32,957 bases of DNA. It comes from JAKPCT01 sp029553165. GTDB taxonomy: Bacteria > Bacillota > UBA4882 > UBA8346. The notes beneath the pieces were generated by a model. It was not told where the DNA came from. It saw only the letters and a program-made list of their open reading frames with translations, and ran no database searches. Shown here piece after piece: positions 25,564 to 32,957 of the stretch; positions within the stretch are counted from its first letter, which is position 1; every line of letters begins with the position of its first letter. The stretch covers positions 1 to 32,957 of the forward strand of contig DAORZT010000029.1 in the NCBI GenBank assembly GCA_035359995.1. The letters run 5' to 3'. The position numbers were made by a program, and so were the translations under genes.

Positions 25564-25583
25564 TTTTTGAAGGAGGGAATTTA

Positions 25584-26834
25584 ATGGACCCTTTGATCAG
25601 GGCCGAAGTGGTTATCGGTGAAAATACCAGACAGGTACTTATTGAAAGAAATGTAACTTTAACCTTACCAGCAATTAAAGTTCGTAATATCACTGCCGAA
25701 GTTCGTGATCTAACCGCTGATGTGATTGCTGATAAGGTAGTCATCCAGGGGATTCTACACAAACAAATCTTCTTTGTCGGAGAAGACAATATTGTCCATC
25801 ACCAAGCGGAGGACATCAACTTTAGCACATTTGTAGATTTACCTGGAGCAGAACCAGGCATGAATGTACAGATCGATCCCGTTATTGAAACGGTAATCTT
25901 CAACTTACTGTCCCCAACTGTAGTTCATCAAAAAGTAGTAATTGAATTCTTTGTTAAAGTTACCGAAAGCAGACAATTAAACATCTTAACAGGGACCGGA
26001 CCACTGGTAAGGGTCGACCAAGTGGTCGGAGAGAACACCAAGCAGGAGTTGTTTGAAAACTTTGTCGAATTGGCAAATCCGGCAATCAAGATTGATGATA
26101 TTACTGTAGAAATCCGTAATATTGTAACTCATGTAATTGAAGATAAAGTAATCATCCAGGGTGTAATTCATAAACAAATATTCTATATTGGAACCAATAA
26201 TGTTGAATATCACCAAGGTGAAGATATCGAATTCTCAACCTTTGTCGATATCCCCGGTGCAGTTACCGGAATGGATGTTGAAATCATTCCAACCGTTGAA
26301 TTTATTCACTTTGATTTAAAATCTCAAACTACATTATTACAAAAAGTAGTCGTTGAATTCTTCGCCAAAGTTACCGAAAGCATTCAGATCAATGTCTCTT
26401 TAGGACCTGGAGCGCTCCTCAAATTAGAGAATGTTATTGGCGAAAACACCAATCAAATCTTAGTTGAAAATCTCTTCACATTACCAATTCCAACAATCAA
26501 GATTCGGGAGATCGTTGCCAGAATCGATGATCTAACTACTGAAGTTATTGAAGATAAAGTAATTATTCAAGGTATTTTACACAAACAGATCTTCTTTATT
26601 GGCGAAGATAACCTGGAACACCATCAAGCCGAAAACATTCCGTTCAGTACATTTGTAGATATCATCGGTACAATGCCCGGAATGAACGTCAGAGTTGACT
26701 CCAGAATCGAAACAATACTGTTTGAATTAGAAAACAGTACCACTTTACGGCAGAAAGTTGTAATTGAATTCTTTGTAAAGGTAACTCAGACACAACAACT
26801 ACTGGTCGAAGTTGTTTCTCCATATTACTTGTAA
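25584..26834 (+). CDS. Triple SPOCS (DUF3794) domain protein
   Basis: 416 residues made of three SPOCS domains and almost nothing else. The motif GENTxQ-L recurs at residues 12, 149 and 286, an exact period of 137 residues (411 bases). Each unit also has VIIQGILHKQIFFxGEDN, HHQAExIxFSTFVDLPG, PGMxVxxDPxxETxxF and VVIEFFVKVTES. The domain is best known from SipL, which ties the coat base protein SpoIVA to the spore surface in Clostridioides. Unlike SipL there is no LysM domain. No signal peptide. AGGAGGG lies 7 bases before ATG. A spore-envelope role is likely but inferred. Confidence 0.88.
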   Translation: MDPLIRAEVVIGENTRQVLIERNVTLTLPAIKVRNITAEVRDLTADVIADKVVIQGILHKQIFFVGEDNIVHHQAEDINFSTFVDLPGAEPGMNVQIDPVIETVIFNLLSPTVVHQKVVIEFFVKVTESRQLNILTGTGPLVRVDQVVGENTKQELFENFVELANPAIKIDDITVEIRNIVTHVIEDKVIIQGVIHKQIFYIGTNNVEYHQGEDIEFSTFVDIPGAVTGMDVEIIPTVEFIHFDLKSQTTLLQKVVVEFFAKVTESIQINVSLGPGALLKLENVIGENTNQILVENLFTLPIPTIKIREIVARIDDLTTEVIEDKVIIQGILHKQIFFIGEDNLEHHQAENIPFSTFVDIIGTMPGMNVRVDSRIETILFELENSTTLRQKVVIEFFVKVTQTQQLLVEVVSPYYL

Positions 26835-26853
26835 AATTCCGACAAAGATCGTG

Positions 26854-26888
26854 GAAACAGGTTGTTTATCAGAACAACCTGTTTCTTG
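26854..26888 (+). terminator. Terminator after the triple-SPOCS gene
   Basis: GAAACAGGTTGTT (26854-26866) pairs perfectly over 13 bases with AACAACCTGTTTC (26873-26885). The T run after it is short. Confidence 0.75.
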
Positions 26889-26959
26889 TCTATAAAAGTA
26901 GTTTTGATGACAAGGTTGGCATATATATGTTAGGAGATAGAGCTACTTAGGAGTTTTTG

Positions 26960-29041
26960 ATGTTTGAAAAACGCAGTTGCCAATTTAAAATCGAAACTCT
27001 CTGGCAAGAGCTGGTTAACCGTCACATTCAAGAGATTCAGGTCTCTTTGAAGGAGATTAAGTTTTTCAACCGGTCAAGATCACTCTGTGCAAAAGGCTCT
27101 ATCAGACGAACAATCCTTTATACTGATTTCGACGGCCGTTTTAAAAAACTGGAAGACCGCTTGCAATTTGAAGTAACACTGGGAGCTGCACTCGTTGAAC
27201 CGTTGCCATTATTAGCAGCCGACTTACAACAGGATTATTACCTGTTTCAACCGAATCCAAAAGGAAACTCTGAAGTTGCGGTATTGGAAACCGGCTTTAG
27301 CTTAACTGTTTATGAAATAAATCCAGTTAATCAAGTCGATTATGAACAAGAACAGATTATCCTGGTTGATTCCATTATTGAAAAAGATTCTGCCGAGTAT
27401 TTAATCAACCATCTAATCCGGTTTCCCAATGCAGATGCCCGACCAAAAAAATTCTGCGGGGAAGTAATTTTTTTTCAGGAAAAGTCCTATCTGGTTAATG
27501 GAGAAGTGAAAGGAGCTGTTGAATATCTTTCCAAAGATAAAATCAAACGTGAAATCAGTCTTACAATTCCGTTCAGTATTTCTTTAAAGTTAGCACCTTT
27601 TCCCCAAGAAACAGCCATTAAAATTTCAGGGGAAGTAATTGATTATTATTTTCATCAAATTAGCAGTTGTCAATGGCAACTGGAAATCCGGATCAGGTAT
27701 AACTGGTGTCTGCTTAAAAAAGAAGAACTGCCTTGTGCCAAAGCAAAACCGGATCCCCAACTGAACTGTCATCCGGAAATATTAAATATCCTGAGTTTAA
27801 CCCCTGTGTTTAATAAGACAGTGAGCTTAACCAAACAACTGATGCTACCATTTAGCAACAATAAAATTGTTGAATTAAATGTAAAGTTGCGCCATTATAA
27901 AGATCAACCATTAAAAAGAGGAATTTTATTATCTCTGGCACTGGAAGTTGAAGCTTTCTACATTGATGCAGCTACCGGCAGAGAAGCTTTCCAACGGTGG
28001 GAGGTAAATTATGATGAATTCCTTAATGATATTGACTTTAATTTTAATGAAGCCATTAAAATTTTCAGCGAGATACTTCCCAAACAATCTCGCTTTTTCA
28101 TTCAAGAGCAACAGTTAAATGTCTTTTTTACCATTGACTATCAGGCGAAAATCTACCGGCAGGAAGTCCTTCCACTGCTCAAAGATGAGCAGGGAAAGCT
28201 GATTCAGGCATTGATTGCCACTGCTCAAAAAGAATTCAATTTCATTAAAGAGACCAGTATTACCTTAAAGCGTAAAGTGGTTAAAATCAATACTGTTAAA
28301 AGTCAATTAAACAATTTGATTTATCAACCTAAAGACGGATGGCTAAGAGTAGAAAGTGAACTGATAATAGTAGTCAACTACTGCGGCTTCCGAAAAAAAG
28401 TTTATGAAGAAACCTTCAAGCGTAAATTTGTTGAAAACCTCACCTGGGGAGAACTTACCAATCAAAATATTCTGCAACTGGAATCCCAAATGGTTCATGA
28501 AACATATGAATTAAAGGAGAAGCAATTAATCCATCAAGCTTTAATCAAATTGGCTGCACATTCTTTTCTTGAAACCGAAACCACGGTCAAGCTTAAAACA
28601 GAGAAGTCTGATAACGATACGCCTGTCCATAGTTTTTTTAGCAACAACAAGCAACCACAGCCGACTAACATTTTAAAACTCACTTTGGAGCAAGAACTAC
28701 CTTTGCAGCTGGGTAATCCCCGGGAAATTGTCGATTGGCGTAGTTTCATTAGTACTTTTAGTTGCCGCTCTGCCCAAAGAGCGCTTTTAATTGAAGGGAC
28801 TTTCGGTTCCGATCTGGAGTACTGGGATGAAGACGGTTTTTTAAGAAAAGAGTATCTTGAATTCCCATTTTGGAATTTTATTGATACTAACCTGAATAAT
28901 TCGGAACAACGGTTTGTTCCACAGATTAATAATACTAAATTTACACCGCTTACAAAGTGGCCCTGGCAGCGAGGAACTGTCAAAATAACTGTTGAGTTGG
29001 TATTAAATCCTCTGATACAGGAAAAACACTCTAAATCATAA
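26960..29041 (+). CDS. Large SPOCS-like repeat protein, 693 residues
   Basis: I recognise no exact family, but the protein is beta-rich and repeats a SPOCS-like pattern several times: CAKGSIRRTILYTDFDGR with LQFEVTLG (about 40-80), YLVNGEVKGAVEYLSKDKIK with TIPFSISLKLAP (about 170-215), and SGEVIDYYFHQI (about 220). The C-terminal third adds ALLIEGTFGSDLEYWDEDGF and KITVELVLNPL in the same style. No signal peptide or membrane segment. ATG 26960 is chosen because TAGGAG lies 7 bases upstream. It sits between the triple-SPOCS gene and a glycosyltransferase, which suggests a spore-envelope structure protein. Confidence 0.6.
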   Translation: MFEKRSCQFKIETLWQELVNRHIQEIQVSLKEIKFFNRSRSLCAKGSIRRTILYTDFDGRFKKLEDRLQFEVTLGAALVEPLPLLAADLQQDYYLFQPNPKGNSEVAVLETGFSLTVYEINPVNQVDYEQEQIILVDSIIEKDSAEYLINHLIRFPNADARPKKFCGEVIFFQEKSYLVNGEVKGAVEYLSKDKIKREISLTIPFSISLKLAPFPQETAIKISGEVIDYYFHQISSCQWQLEIRIRYNWCLLKKEELPCAKAKPDPQLNCHPEILNILSLTPVFNKTVSLTKQLMLPFSNNKIVELNVKLRHYKDQPLKRGILLSLALEVEAFYIDAATGREAFQRWEVNYDEFLNDIDFNFNEAIKIFSEILPKQSRFFIQEQQLNVFFTIDYQAKIYRQEVLPLLKDEQGKLIQALIATAQKEFNFIKETSITLKRKVVKINTVKSQLNNLIYQPKDGWLRVESELIIVVNYCGFRKKVYEETFKRKFVENLTWGELTNQNILQLESQMVHETYELKEKQLIHQALIKLAAHSFLETETTVKLKTEKSDNDTPVHSFFSNNKQPQPTNILKLTLEQELPLQLGNPREIVDWRSFISTFSCRSAQRALLIEGTFGSDLEYWDEDGFLRKEYLEFPFWNFIDTNLNNSEQRFVPQINNTKFTPLTKWPWQRGTVKITVELVLNPLIQEKHSKS

Positions 29042-29072
29042 GAACAGTCTAATCCGGTTCGCGTTTGTGGTT

Positions 29073-30107
29073 ATGAATAATTGTCCGGAGGTGTTTGCAA
29101 TTAAAGTTTTACTGTTAAATCGTTTGAGCGCGGCAAAATCCGTCGCCGGAGACAGTATCCAATTTACTAAGACAGCGGAATATTTAGTTAAATTAGGAGT
29201 TAAGGTTGATACTAAATATAGTGTTGGTCAAAGACTTGATGAATATGATTTAATCCATCTCTTTAATATTATTCCGGTAGAGGAAACTTATCAAAATTAT
29301 CAAAAAGCACGGCAGCTTGGTAAAAAGATGGTTTTGTCAACTGTATTTTGGGATCCAACCGAATACTTACAACAAACCAACCTCGAAACCAGTTTTGGTG
29401 ATTGGTGGCGTCAAACGATGCCACTGCGACAAGAGATCTTGTCAGGAGTTAATCTGATCCTTCCAAATTCATTGATGGAACTGGAAATATTAAAAAAATC
29501 ATTTCAAACGCTCCCGCCGGCAGTTATTGTCCCCAATGCAGCTGACTCTTATTTCAGCAATGCTTTACCGCACCGGTTTATCAATAAGTATGGCATTAAC
29601 GATTTCTTACTGACCGTTGGCAGGATTTCAGCCCGTAAGAATCAACTGCTGTTAATCAAAGCAGCTAAAGAGTTAAATATTCCACTGGTTATCATTGGTC
29701 CGATTAATGATGGCATCTATTACCAACAATGTCGTCAAGCTGCAATGGGACACAAAGTGTCCTTCATCGATACCTTACCACAGGAACAACTGGCATCTGC
29801 TTATGCTGCCGCCCGGGTCCATGCCTTGATTAGCTGGTATGATACTCCTGGTTTAGTATCTTTGGAAGCAGCCTTAGCCGGTTGTAATATTGTTACTACT
29901 GATCGAGGCTGTGCCCGGGAGTATTTTGAGGATTTAGTCTATTATTGTAATCCTAATGATTATCATAGCATTCTGAATGCGATTGAGAAAGCCTGGAACT
30001 CACCCGTCAATCCCAACCTAAAAGCAAAAGTTTTACAGGAGTTCACCTGGGAAAAGACAGCCACAAAAACCCTTGAAGCCTATAAAACAATTTGTAATTT
30101 GAATTAG
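29073..30107 (+). CDS. GT4-type glycosyltransferase
   Basis: About 335-345 residues, GT-B fold without membrane segments. The C-terminal half has the nucleotide-sugar features of GT4: FLLTVGRISARKNQLLLIKAA, VIIGPINDG, then SWYDTPGLVSLEAALAGCNIVTTDRGCAREYF, with E in the SLEAA motif. The start is unclear. ATG 29073 has no ribosome site. GGAGGTG (29087-29093) lies 6 bases before ATT 29100, from which the protein would begin (M)KVLLLNRLS, just as GT4 proteins usually begin; GTG 29091 overlaps that site. It follows the SPOCS-like gene by 30-60 bases and may modify a spore-envelope component. Confidence 0.85.
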   Translation: MNNCPEVFAIKVLLLNRLSAAKSVAGDSIQFTKTAEYLVKLGVKVDTKYSVGQRLDEYDLIHLFNIIPVEETYQNYQKARQLGKKMVLSTVFWDPTEYLQQTNLETSFGDWWRQTMPLRQEILSGVNLILPNSLMELEILKKSFQTLPPAVIVPNAADSYFSNALPHRFINKYGINDFLLTVGRISARKNQLLLIKAAKELNIPLVIIGPINDGIYYQQCRQAAMGHKVSFIDTLPQEQLASAYAAARVHALISWYDTPGLVSLEAALAGCNIVTTDRGCAREYFEDLVYYCNPNDYHSILNAIEKAWNSPVNPNLKAKVLQEFTWEKTATKTLEAYKTICNLN

Positions 30108-30110
30108 CTA

Positions 30111-30524
30111 TTACTTCAGGGTGATTGAAGTGTTCGCCAGTTTTTCAGCAGTACCAATATTATATAATTCAAAAAAGAGATTTTTTTTGTAGAAATAATT
30201 GGATGGTATGGTGTAGTATTGATAAGTTCCAACCTTTTTCTGACCAACCATCGTAACATAATAGCCACGATACTTTACTGCCTCAATCTCGAGATTGAGT
30301 GCTAAGATCGGGAAACTATTTGAATCTGTGGCAGGAAACCCTTCGATCTCATATTCCCTTAAAATCGCCTCACGGGAAAGGTTGATCTCAACTCCAACAA
30401 TCAATCTTGGCTGCTCCGAACGGAATGTTTTTTTAGGAATCAACCCCTGTTGAAGCATTGTTAACGTCAATGGAATATACTGCACCGCCGGAAAAGGATA
30501 AACCAGTTCGTTGCCAAAACTCAA
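30111..30524 (-). CDS. Protein of unknown function, 137 residues
   Basis: Soluble, beta-rich and aromatic-rich: VYPFPAVQYIPLTL, RLIVGVEINLSREAILREYE, ALNLEIEAVKYRGYYVTMVG, QKKVGTYQYYTIPSNYFYKK. No cysteines or signal peptide. It starts with TTG, with AGGAGGTG 7 bases upstream. Its stop is 3 bases from that of the glycosyltransferase on the other strand, so no terminator fits between them and each transcript must run into the other gene. The closing strand-rich part could be a coat-like fold, but I recognise no family. Confidence 0.65.
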   Translation of the reverse strand: MSFGNELVYPFPAVQYIPLTLTMLQQGLIPKKTFRSEQPRLIVGVEINLSREAILREYEIEGFPATDSNSFPILALNLEIEAVKYRGYYVTMVGQKKVGTYQYYTIPSNYFYKKNLFFELYNIGTAEKLANTSITLK

Positions 30525-30627
30525 GGACCAACACCTCCTAAAAACCTGCTATCTCTATGAATACCTTATACTATGATTTTAAGTAGGATATTGTCACATG
30601 GTTATGATAAAATTTTAAAATAATTTA

Positions 30628-30666
30628 TTTTTCAAAAAATAAAGCACCTCCCTGAGAGAGAAGTGC
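30628..30666 (-). terminator. Terminator of the Na/Pi cotransporter gene
   Basis: On the minus strand GCACTTCTCT pairs with AGGGAGGTGC using G-U pairs, followed by TTTATTTTTT. The plus-strand RNA would have C-A mismatches, so it works in the minus direction. Confidence 0.7.
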
Positions 30667-30695
30667 AAAAATCAAAAACGTTATTAAAATCAATT

Positions 30696-32378
30696 TTAAT
30701 ATTTTAACAGTTTTTCATTATCTAAGACCGCCTCGGCAATATTATTACTGTGATCAGCGATCCTTTCAAGATTTTTCATTAAGTCTACATAGCAGACCGC
30801 CGAATTGGGATTGCAGGTGCCCTGATTTAAACGGTTGATATGGCTCAAACGTAAATTCTCTTCCAAGAGGTCAACTTCTTTCTCTAACTCCAGTACCCGA
30901 TGGGCTATTGTATAATCATCATTTTTTAATGCTTCAATCGCTTGGTTAAACATTTCAATGGTTAAATTAAAGACTTTAGCAACCTCCTGGTGTGCTTCTT
31001 CCGAAAACTTAATATTAGAACTGCGTTTATATTCGGCTAATTCAAAGATGTTGGTTGAAAGGTCGCCAACCCTTTCGATATCTCCAACCACATGCATTAA
31101 ATCCGCCAGCCGGACCGATTCATATTCAGTTAAAGACGAATGAGAGACAACTGTTGACAGATAATGGATGATTTCATCCTGAAGATAATCTAAATTATCT
31201 TCAAGTAAATAAACATTTTCTTTTTTGGAAAAATCATTGTTCTGAAATGCATTCTTGACATCTTCCAGCATTTCCTGGGCAAATTCAGCCATCCGCACTA
31301 ATTCTTTAGCCGATAATTCCAATGCCAAACTGGGATTATCGTTGATTCGCTTGTTGAGATACTTTACCCCTTTATCAATAAACTTATCCTCACCGGGGAT
31401 TAGCTTAGTAACGAGTAAAGCTAGTAATCCGGTAAACGGTAACCAAATCAGCGTATTTAAGGTATTAAAAGCAGTATGGGCATTAGCAATCTGACGTTTA
31501 ATAATATGAGCGGCAGTAATCCCGGCTTCAGGATTGACTTTCGGGGAAATAAGAAGTACTAATTTAATAAAAAGCGGTAAAAAGATAACAAATATAATAC
31601 AACCAATTATATTAAAGAGGGAATGGGCCGCCGCCGTCCGTCTGGCAGCTTTGTTAGTACCGATACTTGCTAAAATAGCGGTAATTGTTGTACCAATATT
31701 ATCACCTAACAAAATCGGAATTGCTGCTTTAAGAGGAATTAAAGGCTGAATAACACCGTTAACATTAACCGGTTCCCGGGCAATTGTCTGCAGGACACCG
31801 ATTGTGGCACTGCTGCTTTGAATAATCACTGTCATAAAGGTTCCAACCAAGACTCCCATAATTGGATTATGACCGAGTTTGGTAATCAGATCTTTGAATA
31901 AGGGGGAAGTGGCAAGGGGTTTTAACATATACGACATAGTGTTCATTCCGATAAATAAGATACCAAAACCAAAGAATAATTGACCTATGTATTTCCAACT
32001 TTGTTTTTTGGGGAAGAAGTAAAACGCAAAGCCAACAGCAGTGATTAAATAAGCATACTCACCAAGGTTAAAAGCGATCAACTGAGCAGTCATTGTGGTA
32101 CCGACATTCGCGCCAAAAATAATCCCGATTGCTTGTGGCAGGGTCATTAATCTGGCATTGACAAAACTGACCGCCATTACTGTTGTAGCACTACTGCTTT
32201 GAATTAAAGCTGTAACTAAAGCTCCAATGATTACACTAATTATTGGGTTTTTAGTAACCTTTTCCAATATTCTACGCAATCTTTCTCCGGCAGCCTTCTT
32301 TAATCCATCACTCATTAAGTTCATTCCAAAAATAAAGAGAGCTAGTCCCCCGGCAACTCCAAATATAATTTCTCTCAT
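30696..32378 (-). CDS. Na/Pi cotransporter family protein with PhoU-like domain
   Basis: 560 residues. The membrane part (about 1-315) has the two inverted repeats of the family, each with a QSSSAT motif (ALIQSSSATTVMAV at about 58 and VIIQSSSATIGVLQT at about 188) and a GxNxGTT/GDNIGTT motif after it. The C-terminal 220 residues are helical and PhoU-like, with ERVGDLSTNIFE and LERIADHSNNIAE, the paired metal-binding E/D-xx-D motifs. Such proteins import phosphate with Na+ or set phosphate levels. With the Na+-exporting Oad pump in the same window, use of a sodium gradient is plausible. GGAGGA lies about 7 bases before ATG. Confidence 0.93.
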   Translation of the reverse strand: MREIIFGVAGGLALFIFGMNLMSDGLKKAAGERLRRILEKVTKNPIISVIIGALVTALIQSSSATTVMAVSFVNARLMTLPQAIGIIFGANVGTTMTAQLIAFNLGEYAYLITAVGFAFYFFPKKQSWKYIGQLFFGFGILFIGMNTMSYMLKPLATSPLFKDLITKLGHNPIMGVLVGTFMTVIIQSSSATIGVLQTIAREPVNVNGVIQPLIPLKAAIPILLGDNIGTTITAILASIGTNKAARRTAAAHSLFNIIGCIIFVIFLPLFIKLVLLISPKVNPEAGITAAHIIKRQIANAHTAFNTLNTLIWLPFTGLLALLVTKLIPGEDKFIDKGVKYLNKRINDNPSLALELSAKELVRMAEFAQEMLEDVKNAFQNNDFSKKENVYLLEDNLDYLQDEIIHYLSTVVSHSSLTEYESVRLADLMHVVGDIERVGDLSTNIFELAEYKRSSNIKFSEEAHQEVAKVFNLTIEMFNQAIEALKNDDYTIAHRVLELEKEVDLLEENLRLSHINRLNQGTCNPNSAVCYVDLMKNLERIADHSNNIAEAVLDNEKLLKY

Positions 32379-32621
32379 CCAATTTCCTCCATCTTCATTT
32401 CATCTTTGATGTCTTTTTTATTTATGTCTAAATATTAAACAATCAACAATTTTACCAAAGATATTTATTCGCTTTCATTTTTTTAAAACCCTGTTTCATT
32501 ATTCAAAAGTTATGCTTTCGTTATTTGTTTTTAACTTAAAATTAACTTGAATAAATTCAATAAAAATGCTTATAAAGAAGATCTGATATTAATTTTGGAT
32601 TATTATTGCGAACATAAAATC

Positions 32622-32650
32622 TTAAGAAATACTTCAAAAAATGATATAAT
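32622..32650 (+). promoter_or_regulatory. Promoter of the small gene at 32657, possibly leaderless
   Basis: TATAAT (32645-32650) with TGA before it (extended -10) and TTAAGA (32622-32627) 17 bases upstream. The expected transcript start falls on or next to ATG 32657. Confidence 0.55.
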
Positions 32651-32656
32651 GGAGTT

Positions 32657-32866
32657 ATGAAAATTAATAACAAAGTCGTTACCATTATGGGGGAGGCATT
32701 ACTGCCGGACAAAGATTTACCAGAATACGTAGTTTACTCAAACTTGATTCAAAATTGGGACCCTCCCCATGATAATGAGAGCATCGACCATCACTTGAAG
32801 GATCAAATTATCGCAATCCTGAAAGCTGAGTTTGCTAAAAAAAACATCAAATTTCAGATTGAATGA
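32657..32866 (+). CDS. Small protein, 69 residues, Imm74-like pattern
   Basis: The protein has strands VVTIMGEALL and YVVYSNLIQNWDPP, then an acidic loop and a helix LKDQIIAILKAEFAKK. IxGE and I..WDPP spaced this way recall the Imm74 immunity family, but I hold this loosely. If so, no toxin gene is seen beside it. GGAG lies only two bases before ATG, overlapping the -10 region, so translation may be from a leaderless mRNA. Soluble, no cysteine. Confidence 0.5.
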   Translation: MKINNKVVTIMGEALLPDKDLPEYVVYSNLIQNWDPPHDNESIDHHLKDQIIAILKAEFAKKNIKFQIE

Positions 32867-32957
32867 AACTATTTCGCTGATTAGATTTTCCCGAGGAAAT
32901 TACGGTAGGACTAATATTTAAACCTGATGATCTCAAAGCTACTTATTAGGGAGATAG

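Noticed and set aside
25584..26834. Exact 411-base periodicity considered as a DNA repeat array or CRISPR-like array
   Set aside because: The repeats are protein domains (SPOCS) in one frame and differ strongly at the DNA level. I saw no CRISPR array anywhere in the window.
32881..32949. Short frame LDFPEEITVGLIFKPDDLKA at the right edge
   Set aside because: FPEEI recalls UPF0175 proteins, but there is no start codon and only 22 residues; too little to call.

Overview
The window looks like chromosomal DNA from an AT-rich, spore-forming, probably anaerobic member of the Bacillota. The signs are very strong AGGAGG-type ribosome binding sites, SPOCS/DUF3794 proteins (a spore-envelope domain of Clostridia-like bacteria), a sodium-pump type oxaloacetate decarboxylase, an Ala-type tmRNA whose tag ends YALAA, and lipoproteins with Gram-positive signal peptides. 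I cannot fix the genus; a Clostridia-like or Limnochordia/Halanaerobia-like lineage is a guess.

Layout. 1-3.5 kb: tRNA-Ala(GGC), then a giant J-domain/TPR protein (J-TPR1). 3.5-5 kb: a small unknown gene, a decayed class D beta-lactamase fragment, then smpB beside ssrA (trans-translation). 5.2-8.5 kb: a four-gene operon oadG, biotin carrier, oadB, oadA. 8.6-10 kb: a GH18 lipoprotein and, on the other strand, a 51-residue zinc ribbon. 10.4-17.5 kb: the most interesting block, with an HscC-type Hsp70, a second giant J-TPR protein (J-TPR2), a DUF1266 protein and a broken third J-TPR copy. 17.5-23.7 kb: a scarred stretch with a C45/Ntn-hydrolase-like lipoprotein, a defective IS3-family element, a YjbR-type gene, a methyltransferase with its middle deleted, a TPR lipoprotein, purC, a SPOCS-like gene split by an A7 frameshift and an N-terminally truncated propeller remnant. 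23.9-30.5 kb: a membrane protein with paired cysteines, small genes, a triple-SPOCS protein, a 693-residue SPOCS-like protein, a GT4 glycosyltransferase and an unknown gene. 30.7-33 kb: a Na/Pi-cotransporter/PhoU protein and a small WDPP protein with a leaderless-looking promoter.

How it fits together. Hsp70s need J-domain partners. Here an HscC-type Hsp70 lies next to J proteins fused to long TPR arrays, and next to a DUF1266 protein. In E. coli the hscC locus has the same kinds of parts on separate genes (hscC, djlB, djlC, Sel1-repeat genes, DUF1266 genes). J-TPR1, 7 kb away, carries almost the same promoter sequence as hscC, so the set is probably co-expressed. I infer a specialised chaperone system in which the TPR arrays choose the client; the client is unknown. 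The SPOCS genes plus glycosyltransferase look like a spore-envelope island.
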